From a virus, in IMG/VR virus record IMGVR_UViG_3300034093_003668, positions 1 to 23,296 of that record: a stretch of DNA of 23,296 bases; one strand, given 5' to 3'. Made by a program: the position numbers and the translations under genes. Positions within the stretch are counted from its first letter, which is position 1. Each line of letters begins with the position of its first letter. Of this stretch, positions 6,848 to 14,504 are shown one piece after another. The notes beneath the pieces were generated by a model that made no database searches, was not told the origin of the DNA, and saw nothing but the letters and a program-made list of their open reading frames with translations.

Positions 6848-7891
6848 ATGATGAGAATTATGACATTTGAGAATATCAATAGATTAAGTAGTATGTACTA
6901 CTTAAATAAAGCAATTAATGAATCTAAATTGCTTGTCGAATCATACCCAAATGTTAATTCTTTATTATTAGAAGCTGATGATGATTCAGCATCTTATGAA
7001 TGGGATTTTGTTAATAATAAATTCTATGATAGAGTAAATAATATTGAAACTGATATTAAAAAATCAGCATCATATGTTAGAACAGCTGAACAAGGTATAG
7101 ATTTCATTAAGACATTAGTTGCTAAAGTTGCTGAATTACCAGATAAATTAAAATCTCGTGTTGTTAAGGTAGCAATAGCATCAATGGTATTAACAATGGG
7201 TTATAATCAATTGGTTGATGTTGACAGCAAAGTAGATGCTTTACCTAAAAACAATGTAGTAACGATGGTTGGTGACCTATTAGATAATGCTATAACTAAA
7301 AAAGAAGTACCACAAAAAGCCGAAAAACCTGTAGTAAAAGAAAAGTTTTCAAATAAAATAATTGATTTATTAAAAACTCATGAAGGTATTGGTGGTAAAC
7401 CAGTACTTACCGCTTATAATATTGGTGACGGTGCATATACAATTGGGTACGGTCACGCTGTATTTAAGGATATTTCTAGAGGTGATAATAGTAGTAGTTA
7501 TGATTTCTTAGTATCATACGATGAGTATGAAAAAATGAAACAAAGAGGTGAAAAGGTAACCATAACACCAGAACAAGCTGAACAATTATTAAAAGATGAT
7601 GTTAAAATAGCTGCTGAAGGTTTAGATAGATTGTTGAATGAATGGAAAGCTGATGGTGTTAACCCTAAAATAACTCAACCTATGTATGATGCTATGGTTT
7701 CAATGATTTATAATATGGGTGTTACCACATTTAGAAAAAGTGAATTTATTCAATTAGTAAAACGTGGTAAATTTAAACAAGCTGCTGAAGCAATTAAAAG
7801 CACCAGCAGCCAAATGTTTAGAAAATATCCAGGATTAATAGTTAGAAGAGGTGATGAGTCTCAAACATTCACAGGTAATTACCCAACGTAA
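6848..7891 (+). CDS. GH24 (T4-type) lysozyme with long N-terminal region
   Basis: The C-terminal half is a T4-lysozyme-type muramidase: catalytic glutamate E179 in LKTHEG, then AYTIGYGHA (197-204), ITPEQAEQLLKDD, and a final helical part with RRGDES. It cleaves glycan strands of peptidoglycan. At 347 aa it is about twice the usual length. The first 45 residues contain SLLLE-ADD, a good match to the LxE/IxE cleavage sites of T4-type prohead proteases, followed by a helical region with a hydrophobic segment near 104-120. This may be a virion-packaged lysozyme. It is one of only two plus-strand genes and lies between the two halves of RNase R, overlapping the end of the catalytic half by 13 nt. 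ATGs at 6848, 6851 and 6860 are all possible; 6860 would leave 12 nt after the ATATTTATAA motif at 6838-6847. Confidence 0.9.
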   Translation: MMRIMTFENINRLSSMYYLNKAINESKLLVESYPNVNSLLLEADDDSASYEWDFVNNKFYDRVNNIETDIKKSASYVRTAEQGIDFIKTLVAKVAELPDKLKSRVVKVAIASMVLTMGYNQLVDVDSKVDALPKNNVVTMVGDLLDNAITKKEVPQKAEKPVVKEKFSNKIIDLLKTHEGIGGKPVLTAYNIGDGAYTIGYGHAVFKDISRGDNSSSYDFLVSYDEYEKMKQRGEKVTITPEQAEQLLKDDVKIAAEGLDRLLNEWKADGVNPKITQPMYDAMVSMIYNMGVTTFRKSEFIQLVKRGKFKQAAEAIKSTSSQMFRKYPGLIVRRGDESQTFTGNYPT

Positions 7892-9417
7892 CCATCGTTA
7901 CCCAATACACCACTAATTATTCTATGGAATATTAAATCAGGATATCTTCTGATTGGGCTAGTTGTATGCATATAAAACTTAACACCTAAACCATAATGCC
8001 CTATATTTTTAGTTTGATAATTAGCTTTGGTCATACATCTAACTACTAAATTATTAATTATATTTTCTTCTGGTGTATCTTTAACTTCTTTAAGTAACCC
8101 ATTTAATTTATCCTTAATCTTATTATCATCAGATAAGTCTAATTTATAACCAATCAATTCTATAAATGTTTTTAGTGATTCTAATCTAGTTGGGTCTGGT
8201 TCATCATGTGTTCTATGCAATGTCACAACACCTTTTTTTGTTACGTATTCACAAACTTGTCTGTTTGTTAAAACCATAAATTCCTCAATCAACCAATTTG
8301 ATTCTTTTTGCTCAGTAAAATAAACACCAAGTGGGTTTCCATTTAAATCTAAATCAAACTTAACTTCAGAACCTCTAAATTTTAATGAATTTTTATCACT
8401 TCTAATTTTTCTTATCTTACTAGCATATTTATGTAAATCTAATATCGCTCTTTTTAAGTCTTTATTATAGATATCACCACCATAAATTACTTTTTGAACT
8501 TCACCGTATGTTAATCGATAATTTGAATTGATTATACCACGACAAAACTTTTCTTTAATTACTTTACCATTTTGGTCAAGTGTGAATATAAATGAATAAA
8601 CTAATTTATCAGTATGTGGGTTAAGTGAGCAAAGATTATTACTTAATTTTTCTGGTAACATCGGTACAACTCTATCAACTAAATAAACCGATGTACCACG
8701 TTTATATGCCTCATCATCTATAGCTGTATTTGGTTTTACATAATAGGATACATCCGCAATATGAACAGCAACTTCAATATTACCATCAACCCATTGTACT
8801 GATAAGGCATCATCTAAATCTTTAGCTGTTTCACCATCAATAGTAAAAGTTAATATGTCACGCATATCTAATCTTTTAGCTATTTCTTTTTCTGAAATAA
8901 CATCTGATATTAATTCAGACTCATTAATCACATTTTGTTTAAATTCATATGGTAGATTATATTCTTCCAATATACTATGAATTTCAACATCATTATTACC
9001 TGATTGACCTAATACTCTAATTACTTCACCATTAGGGTTTTTCTGATTATCACCCCAAGTTGTCATTTTCACAACAACCTTTTCACCATTAGATGCACCC
9101 ATTGTTTTATTTAATGGGATGAATATATCAATATTCATTCGTTTATTATCTGGTATTAGAAAAGCATGCTTTAATGATATTTGCATAGTACCAACGAACT
9201 CAGTCTTGAATCGTTCTACAATCTCAATTACCTTACCTTCAAATTGACCATTATCAGTTTTGGTCAATTCAACTTTAACTATATCTAAATGCAATGCTTT
9301 GTTTACACTACCTTTATTGATATGTATACCCTTTTTTATATCTTGGTTTGTAACATAACCTGAACCGAATCCCGTAAGACCAATTTCACCAGTTACAATA
9401 TCTCCTTTTTTAAACAT
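7879..9417 (-). CDS. RNase R-like exoribonuclease, catalytic part without S1
   Basis: A 3'-5' exoribonuclease of the RNase II/R family. The N-terminal cold-shock-like domains cover about residues 1-150 and the RNB domain follows. The four metal-binding aspartates are present with the right spacing: D194, D200, D202, D203 in TFTIDGETAKDLDDAL. Other family signatures are VAVHIADVSYYV, TSVYLVDRVVPMLPEKLSN and HTTSPIRRYPDLIFHR. The protein stops just after this last motif (512 aa), where normal RNase R continues into the tail helix and S1 domain now encoded at 6399-6782. In bacteria RNase R degrades nonstop mRNAs during tmRNA-SmpB rescue, which fits the nearby smpB. I take the ATG at 9417. Confidence 0.92.
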   Translation of the reverse strand: MFKKGDIVTGEIGLTGFGSGYVTNQDIKKGIHINKGSVNKALHLDIVKVELTKTDNGQFEGKVIEIVERFKTEFVGTMQISLKHAFLIPDNKRMNIDIFIPLNKTMGASNGEKVVVKMTTWGDNQKNPNGEVIRVLGQSGNNDVEIHSILEEYNLPYEFKQNVINESELISDVISEKEIAKRLDMRDILTFTIDGETAKDLDDALSVQWVDGNIEVAVHIADVSYYVKPNTAIDDEAYKRGTSVYLVDRVVPMLPEKLSNNLCSLNPHTDKLVYSFIFTLDQNGKVIKEKFCRGIINSNYRLTYGEVQKVIYGGDIYNKDLKRAILDLHKYASKIRKIRSDKNSLKFRGSEVKFDLDLNGNPLGVYFTEQKESNWLIEEFMVLTNRQVCEYVTKKGVVTLHRTHDEPDPTRLESLKTFIELIGYKLDLSDDNKIKDKLNGLLKEVKDTPEENIINNLVVRCMTKANYQTKNIGHYGLGVKFYMHTTSPIRRYPDLIFHRIISGVLGNDGYVG

Positions 9418-9433
9418 CAATTTTTATTTTTTA

Positions 9434-9441
9434 CAAATATA
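9434..9441 (-). promoter_or_regulatory. -7 box TATATTTG upstream of RNase R catalytic gene
   Basis: TATATTTG on the minus strand lies 16 nt before the ATG at 9417. No clear TTG is present at the expected distance, which is inside the terminator hairpin, so the promoter may be weaker than the others. Confidence 0.5.
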
Positions 9442-9454
9442 CCAACAATAAATT

Positions 9455-9480
9455 AAAAAAGCCACACTAGGTGGCTTTTT
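9455..9480 (-). terminator. Rho-independent terminator
   Basis: Stem AAAAAGCCAC/GTGGCTTTTT with a 5-nt loop. It follows the stop of the gene at 9483 by 2 nt and separates the cell-wall enzyme genes from the RNase R gene. Confidence 0.88.
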
Positions 9481-9482
9481 AT

Positions 9483-10079
9483 TTAAATTATATCAGTACT
9501 TTCTAGTAACGTATATGAGAATTTGTTTCCATGAATTTTTGCTGCTTTTTTACATATAGACATGAATACATCAAAGTCTTTAACTCGTTTAAACACTTGA
9601 CACCCTTCGCTCCAATTTTCTACCCATGTTGAATCTTGACCAGCTTTATGAATATTAATCCCAAACATACCTGTATCAACTATAGCTTCAGAGAATACAT
9701 TATTCTTATCACCATCACGATAAACCTTTACGTTACCATTTCTTTGACAAAGTGCTTCGTATTTACCTTGATGTTTATCAATTGTCCAAACAGAACGATA
9801 TTGTCCAGGTACTAACCTAGCAACACCTTTAGAATTATGGAATTGTTCAACCCCTTTTTTACCAGGGTCAACTGTTGCGTTCCAACAATAAAATTTCCAA
9901 ACACCATTTTCTTTAAATGATATTGTAATGAAATCATCAAATACATTTGTTACCTTATCAGCAACAGATGGTGCGTTATTTCTTACCCCTACGATGTTCA
10001 CATCGTAATCTTTAGTGCCTTCAAACCATACGTGTCCTTTAGATTTTAAAGCGTTTTCAATTTGTTCTTTAGTATACAT
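9483..10079 (-). CDS. L,D-transpeptidase (YkuD)-like cell-wall enzyme
   Basis: A 198-aa protein. The C-terminal half contains GINIHKAG (H144) followed 13-16 residues later by WSEGCQVF (S157, C160), the H...SxGC arrangement of the YkuD fold in which cysteine is the nucleophile. In bacteria this fold cross-links or modifies peptidoglycan; in phages it is found near endolysins. The N-terminal part has the YRSVWTIDKHQGKYEALCQR segment typical of the strand region that leads into the catalytic part. It lies 3 nt after the GH19 gene, in the same unit. The family assignment rests on motif spacing only. Confidence 0.6.
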   Translation of the reverse strand: MYTKEQIENALKSKGHVWFEGTKDYDVNIVGVRNNAPSVADKVTNVFDDFITISFKENGVWKFYCWNATVDPGKKGVEQFHNSKGVARLVPGQYRSVWTIDKHQGKYEALCQRNGNVKVYRDGDKNNVFSEAIVDTGMFGINIHKAGQDSTWVENWSEGCQVFKRVKDFDVFMSICKKAAKIHGNKFSYTLLESTDII

Positions 10080-10082
10080 ATC

Positions 10083-10697
10083 TTATTTTTTTAACCAACC
10101 GTAATATTTTTTTGTTAGGGCATTTCTATGGTCTAAACCATTTGTACCACCATTAACTCTTTTTGTAAGTGATAAAATTGTTGCATCACTAACTCCTTTG
10201 TCACAAATATCCCATAATTTATTTTTATCAAAGAAATAAATTGCTGATTCAAATGCAAAATCTTCAGCAACTAAATCTGGGTTAGTCATAATCTCAGGTT
10301 TTTTCAAGTAATCTGAAAATGATTTGTAATTTGCTTTACCAGTCAATTGTAATGCACCTCTACCACGGAATTTCCAACCATCTTTAGATGCCTCATTACC
10401 ATTACCCAATCTGTCACCATAAACTCTTGATGCAATTTTTTCTGGGTTTCTAGCGTAAGACTCTTCTAGATTATCTGGGAAATATTTACCAAATGTAGTT
10501 TGCAACCCTTTAGCTGAATAATTTAAATTTTCACTAAACAATTTGAACTCACCAGTCTCATGTGCTGTTTGGGCAAAAAAGTGCGCAGCTTTTTCTGGTG
10601 TCATTTTGTAAAATTCCATGGCTTTTTTTAATGTGTTTGGTCCGAATGAACCATCTGGGGTTACCCCAATTTTTTCTTGCAATTTTTTTAAACTCAT
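10083..10697 (-). CDS. GH19 endolysin (chitinase-like muramidase)
   Basis: A 204-aa lysozyme of the GH19 family. The N-terminal 25 residues (LQEKIGVTPDGSFGPNTLKK) look like part of a peptidoglycan-binding motif. The catalytic domain shows FFAQTAHETGEF with catalytic E47, a second acid at E56 (SENLNYSA), RVYGDRLGNG and FRGRGALQLTG (110-120). It would hydrolyse peptidoglycan at lysis. It forms an operon with the YkuD-like gene and ends in the terminator at 9455-9480. No TAnnTTTG promoter precedes it; an ATATTTATTT motif lies 16 nt upstream, consistent with a different, perhaps late, class. Confidence 0.92.
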   Translation of the reverse strand: MSLKKLQEKIGVTPDGSFGPNTLKKAMEFYKMTPEKAAHFFAQTAHETGEFKLFSENLNYSAKGLQTTFGKYFPDNLEESYARNPEKIASRVYGDRLGNGNEASKDGWKFRGRGALQLTGKANYKSFSDYLKKPEIMTNPDLVAEDFAFESAIYFFDKNKLWDICDKGVSDATILSLTKRVNGGTNGLDHRNALTKKYYGWLKK

Positions 10698-10713
10698 AAC
10701 TATTCTCTTTTAA

Positions 10714-10723
10714 AAATAAATAT
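10714..10723 (-). promoter_or_regulatory. Candidate second-class promoter motif ATATTTATTT
   Basis: Minus-strand ATATTTATTT, 16 nt upstream of the GH19 start, in an intergenic space without a host-type box. Similar motifs lie upstream of four other genes. Low complexity limits the weight of this. Confidence 0.3.
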
Positions 10724-10736
10724 GAGTAAAAATACA

Positions 10737-10760
10737 AAAGGAAACCTATTGGCTCCCTTT
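10737..10760 (-). terminator. Rho-independent terminator
   Basis: On the minus strand AAAGGGAGCC-AATA-GGTTTCCTTT forms a 10-bp stem including two G-U pairs, followed by a T-rich stretch. It lies 5 nt after the HAD gene stop. Confidence 0.75.
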
Positions 10761-10764
10761 TTTT

Positions 10765-11382
10765 TTACTTTGTTGCATCCGTTATATGATGAACAATTAC
10801 TTTTAATTTTTGTTTACTGGCCCAATCCTGAAATACTGGTAAATGGTCATCCCTATCTTCCCAGATTTCAATTTCTTCTAGACTTGGGTTGTTATTAACT
10901 AATTTATCCAATACTTCTATTTTAAAGTCAGCAGTATCTAAATTACCAGTTTTATAGATATAATCGTTAAACTTTAATCCCTTACTGTTTAATATATCAG
11001 TAACCAATTTACCAACACCAGCATGTCTACCAGTTAATAATAATACCATAGTATCTGGTCTACTAGATTGTTCTTTATAAGCTGATAATGTTTTTGGTAT
11101 TGGGTTGTTATCAAAGATATTTTTACTCAATCCAAGTTCTTTATTAACACCACCACCTAATTTAGGGTTCTTCTCAAAATAAATTCTACTATCTAGACTT
11201 TCAGGTCTACCCCACCAACCTTTAAATGGCCATTCAAATCCAAATTCTTTTTGCCACAAAGGTTTACCACTTTCTGGTGTATCAGTATCAATTAATGTTC
11301 CGTCAAAATCAAATATAGCTACTCGTTTGATAGTTTCATCAATAACACCTTCCCTTAATATCATTCTAATTTTATCTTTCAT
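10765..11382 (-). CDS. HAD phosphatase of the Swiss-Army-Knife RNA-repair type
   Basis: A 205-aa HAD hydrolase with motif I DFDGTL (25-30), motif II LLLTGRH (114-120) and an acidic motif WEDRDDH (174-180). The segment TPESGKPLWQKEFGFEWPFK, then GWWGRPESLD, is characteristic of the HAD domain found in RNA-repair (SAK-like) proteins, suggesting removal of phosphates from RNA ends. A longer frame to 11397 exists, but the promoter box at 11387-11394 leaves 4 nt before the ATG at 11382, which I use. The N-terminus MKDKIRMILREG matches an LxE-G prohead-protease site and resembles the start of the next protein upstream, so both may be packaged into heads. RNA specificity is inferred. Confidence 0.8.
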   Translation of the reverse strand: MKDKIRMILREGVIDETIKRVAIFDFDGTLIDTDTPESGKPLWQKEFGFEWPFKGWWGRPESLDSRIYFEKNPKLGGGVNKELGLSKNIFDNNPIPKTLSAYKEQSSRPDTMVLLLTGRHAGVGKLVTDILNSKGLKFNDYIYKTGNLDTADFKIEVLDKLVNNNPSLEEIEIWEDRDDHLPVFQDWASKQKLKVIVHHITDATK

Positions 11383-11386
11383 TTTA

Positions 11387-11416
11387 CAAATATACAAATA
11401 AATATTTAATTTTCAA
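11387..11416 (-). promoter_or_regulatory. Bacteroidota-type promoter
   Basis: Minus strand TTG (11414-11416), 19 nt, TATATTTG (11394-11387), with the HAD start codon 4 nt downstream. The -33 part lies inside the end of the 2H phosphoesterase gene. Confidence 0.72.
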
Positions 11417-11975
11417 AAGGATACTCCTTTTTTGTTCCATCAGCCATTGAATAAACCACTTTAGTTACAACAACCTCAACTGGTTCAATGTCTTTAAATT
11501 TATCAACATATTTATCAATTTTATCTGGTTTGATATAGGCAATCGTTGCGTGTGGGTGGTAATCTGGGTATGATGTAGTATGTGGGAATTTAGTAAACTT
11601 TTTATTTTCACTATGTAAATCTTCACTTTCCACGTCAAATTTTAATACACCAAACTTTGGATTATTAAATGATGATACTTTTTGCATCTTCAATTCTGGT
11701 TTTTTTAAACCATTAATAACCTTTTCAATATCTTCTAATGGTATATCACTATGTAATCCATATAACACTGTAACATGTGGTTCAGTTTCAAACCCATATC
11801 CTCTATCACCATCTTCACCAAGATATAAATCTTCCTTATCAATCATTGATTCAAGATTATTCCAATCTTCTTTATTCACATCTAAAAATACCATAACACA
11901 ACCGTATTCAAACTTATCGCTGTGTTTACCTTCATTTATTTTTTTTCTAAATATACTTTTAATAAAATCTTTCAT
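11406..11975 (-). CDS. 2H phosphoesterase (2'-5' RNA ligase / cyclic phosphodiesterase family)
   Basis: A 189-aa protein with the two HxTx motifs of the 2H family: PHVTVLYG (H67) and PHATIAYI (H142). Members hydrolyse or form 2'-5' links and open 2',3'-cyclic phosphates; the phage T4 anti-CBASS enzyme Acb1 uses the same fold to destroy cyclic nucleotide signals. Which reaction applies here cannot be told. I use the ATG at 11975 because it overlaps the upstream stop as ATGA; the frame extends 14 codons further. The N-terminus MKDFIKSIFRKKINEG ends in an IxE-G site like the leader of the neighbouring HAD protein. Together the two could heal cleaved RNA ends. Confidence 0.85.
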   Translation of the reverse strand: MKDFIKSIFRKKINEGKHSDKFEYGCVMVFLDVNKEDWNNLESMIDKEDLYLGEDGDRGYGFETEPHVTVLYGLHSDIPLEDIEKVINGLKKPELKMQKVSSFNNPKFGVLKFDVESEDLHSENKKFTKFPHTTSYPDYHPHATIAYIKPDKIDKYVDKFKDIEPVEVVVTKVVYSMADGTKKEYPFEN

Positions 11976-12325
11976 ATTAATAATAATACTATTAATGAAC
12001 CAACTATTAACCCCCAAATAAAACTATTGAAATTTGATTTAGTTTTTGGTTTTGATTCTTTGTTTGTTATTAGTGCACCAGAAATCCTTTTTGTAGCACT
12101 ACCTATTAGTTTCATATCAATAGCTCCGTGCGCATTTATTGTTTGTCTTAAAGCACCTTTTATTCTATTTCGCTCAACTACTCTTTCTTTATTTAACTTC
12201 TCAATAGATTTAATATTAATGTCCTCATATTTCATGAAGACATTAATAATTTCATCGCTAGTAATTGTTTTATTTTTTAATAATTCCTGAACTTCAAGGT
12301 CAATTTTTTTTACTCTCCTACTCAT
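11972..12325 (-). CDS. Tail-anchored helical protein, 117 aa
   Basis: Residues 1-70 are charged and helical (VKKIDLEVQELLKNKT, IKSIEKLNKERVVERNR), and the last 20 residues are a hydrophobic membrane anchor (FIWGLIVGSLIVLLLI). No family recognised. It overlaps the metallophosphoesterase gene by one base and the 2H gene by 4 nt, so all three are co-translated. The position suggests a membrane-associated partner of the neighbouring nucleic-acid enzymes, but this is only context. Confidence 0.65.
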   Translation of the reverse strand: MSRRVKKIDLEVQELLKNKTITSDEIINVFMKYEDINIKSIEKLNKERVVERNRIKGALRQTINAHGAIDMKLIGSATKRISGALITNKESKPKTKSNFNSFIWGLIVGSLIVLLLI

Positions 12326-13911
12326 TAGTTTAAGGTTGTAAATTCTCCATTTATGAAGTTTATGTGTTGAGCTCTACCGTCTGTATGTATTATAATATGT
12401 GATTGTAACCATGTACTTGCACCTTTATTATAACCAACTCTTAATTTAGTTGATGTTCCAACTGCGATTGCACCATCTTTTCTACCTGGACTATGATAAT
12501 GACCAACAACAATTTTAGTATTTAATCTACGGAATTGTAATAATGAACCACGACTACCATTAGAACCGATATCACCATGTTGTCCAAGTTCCCAATCCTT
12601 AACTCTATAAGATTCACTTCTACCTAATGTTTTAAACTTAGGGAATCGCTCATTTATAATTGATGGGATAACCCCTTTAACACTATATGGGTCTCTACCA
12701 TACTGCTCAAGTAATAAGTCACTATATCGCATATATAATCTTGAGTTCTTGAAAGTTGGTTGTTTCTTCCAGTCTTCATTCTTCAACCATCGGTCTAAGA
12801 AATCATCATGGTTACTTCTAACAACTACAACATTATCATATTTTTCAAATGCTTGTAACCCAGTTAACATATTTTCAACCTCTTTTTCCAAATCATTAGT
12901 ACCAGCAATTTCTTTACCGTATTGAATAAATGGGTCTTTCATTTCGTGATGTGATATTGAATTACCATCAAATACATCATGTAAAATAACATGTTTAGGT
13001 ACTAGTTTATCCATTAGTACCATAGTTGAATCAAGTACTACTTGGTCATGATGACCATAGTGAATATCACCCAATACTATAGCTGAAACTTTATCCAATT
13101 CTTTAATTAACCCATTTTCAACTCTAAAGTATAAATCACTAAAGTTACCAGTTTTGTCATCAGCAGTTACTTGTCTAGTAAAGAAAATTTCATCATCTTT
13201 TATTTCAACAATAACAAACCCAAAGGTATGGTGGAAATCACCAGTTTTACCAGCTTTAGAGTCAGTATAGTTCTTTTTAGTAATAGAACCAGTAGTTAGC
13301 ATCATTTTTGGTCTACAACCTTCTAAAACTGGTATCATTTCTAATTGTACTTTTGGACTACCAAAGACACATGAATTAACACCACTCAAAGCCTGTAAAC
13401 CAGTCATTGGATTTACCGCTGTTGGTTGAATTTTAATATCTGATAATATTGATACAAACTCATGGATATCATGTCTATTAGCATCTAAATACTTAATGAC
13501 TTTACTGTCCCAATTTTCCTCTTGTTCTTGGTTTTGTGACCATATTGATGTTGGATTTTTATATCTACCAGCAATAACGTGAATATCAGCGTTGATATAA
13601 TCAGCATATGCTTCAATATTCTTAAGGAATCCAGAATGTACTGGAGTGTTATTTTGAGCCCATGTGATGATAAATCTTTTTTTGTTTTCATCATGTACTC
13701 TAGCTTTGGCTTTTACATACTGTTCTGGTTCAATATCAACCTTTTCTTTTAATGATAATCTTTCAGAACACCATTTACGTATTGTTCGTTCACTAACACC
13801 GAATTCATCACCAAGCATTGCTGCTCGTTTTTCCCATGATGTGGAGTCTTTGTCATTGTAAACTTCACGTATACGGTCTTTTTGACTTTCAGTTAAATTT
13901 TTAAATTTCAT
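12325..13911 (-). CDS. T5 A1-like protein: N-terminal HTH plus metallophosphoesterase
   Basis: A 528-aa protein. Residues 5-55 form a helix-turn-helix (WEKRAAMLGDEFGVSERTIR, then KWCSE). The C-terminal 250 residues carry the calcineurin-like metal motifs in order: GDIHYGHH (281-288), HDVFDGNS (311-318), RSNHDD (365-370), GQHGDIGSNGS (443-453) and GHYHSP (470-475). Phage T5 A1, needed for host DNA breakdown, has this architecture, and homologues are common in large phages. A nuclease that helps degrade host DNA is therefore the best guess. It is co-expressed with the ECF sigma gene just upstream (gap 5 nt). Confidence 0.7.
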   Translation of the reverse strand: MKFKNLTESQKDRIREVYNDKDSTSWEKRAAMLGDEFGVSERTIRKWCSERLSLKEKVDIEPEQYVKAKARVHDENKKRFIITWAQNNTPVHSGFLKNIEAYADYINADIHVIAGRYKNPTSIWSQNQEQEENWDSKVIKYLDANRHDIHEFVSILSDIKIQPTAVNPMTGLQALSGVNSCVFGSPKVQLEMIPVLEGCRPKMMLTTGSITKKNYTDSKAGKTGDFHHTFGFVIVEIKDDEIFFTRQVTADDKTGNFSDLYFRVENGLIKELDKVSAIVLGDIHYGHHDQVVLDSTMVLMDKLVPKHVILHDVFDGNSISHHEMKDPFIQYGKEIAGTNDLEKEVENMLTGLQAFEKYDNVVVVRSNHDDFLDRWLKNEDWKKQPTFKNSRLYMRYSDLLLEQYGRDPYSVKGVIPSIINERFPKFKTLGRSESYRVKDWELGQHGDIGSNGSRGSLLQFRRLNTKIVVGHYHSPGRKDGAIAVGTSTKLRVGYNKGASTWLQSHIIIHTDGRAQHINFINGEFTTLN

Positions 13912-13916
13912 AATTT

Positions 13917-14504
13917 TTAATTAAAACTATTGTTATAATGCTGAAGTAGTTTAGAAAGCTTTAATTTAGCTTTAAGTAAGTTAGTTTTTGATGTACTAAC
14001 ATTAATACCGAGTTTATCAGCAATTTCATTGTGACTATAATTTTCAATATAGTATAATTGGAATACTTTTTTTTGTTTTGGACTTAGGTTTGATATCGCA
14101 ACATTTATATCGTTAGACATAATTTCTTCAAAATTATCAATTACATCTGTATTTATAAAATATGAATTTAGGTTATTCAATTTATCTTCAGAAATATCAG
14201 TGGTATCTCGTCTTTTTCGTATAGAATCTATAACACTATTTTTACTAACCATCTTAACCCATGCGGAAAATTGTGCTGGTGATTTACCTTTAAATGTGTC
14301 TAACTTATTCATTAACTTTAAGAATATATCTTGCGTTAAATCTTCAGCTTCATGTAAATTACTAATATATTTTTTACAAACATTTAAAACAGTATAATAG
14401 TATTTTATATATAATGCTGATTGGTAAGATTTATCATTATTTTTACAACCATCTATGATTTCAAAAATATCAGTTTTGTTATTAACAAGTAATTCTCGAA
14501 CCAT
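13917..14504 (-). CDS. ECF-type sigma factor, 195 aa
   Basis: Two-domain extracytoplasmic-function sigma factor. Region 2 covers about residues 28-97 (YYYTVLNVCKKYISNLHEAE, DLTQDIFLKLMNKL, FSAWVKMVSKNSVIDSIRKR). Region 4 covers about 135-185 (LSPKQKKVFQLYYIENYSHN, EIADKLGINVSTSKTNLLKA), with the helix-turn-helix that reads the -35 region. No anti-sigma factor is adjacent. It overlaps the upstream HAD gene by 23 nt. With the RpoD-like factor at 4107 the phage carries two sigma factors, so it probably redirects host polymerase in stages. Confidence 0.93.
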   Translation of the reverse strand: MVRELLVNNKTDIFEIIDGCKNNDKSYQSALYIKYYYTVLNVCKKYISNLHEAEDLTQDIFLKLMNKLDTFKGKSPAQFSAWVKMVSKNSVIDSIRKRRDTTDISEDKLNNLNSYFINTDVIDNFEEIMSNDINVAISNLSPKQKKVFQLYYIENYSHNEIADKLGINVSTSKTNLLKAKLKLSKLLQHYNNSFN

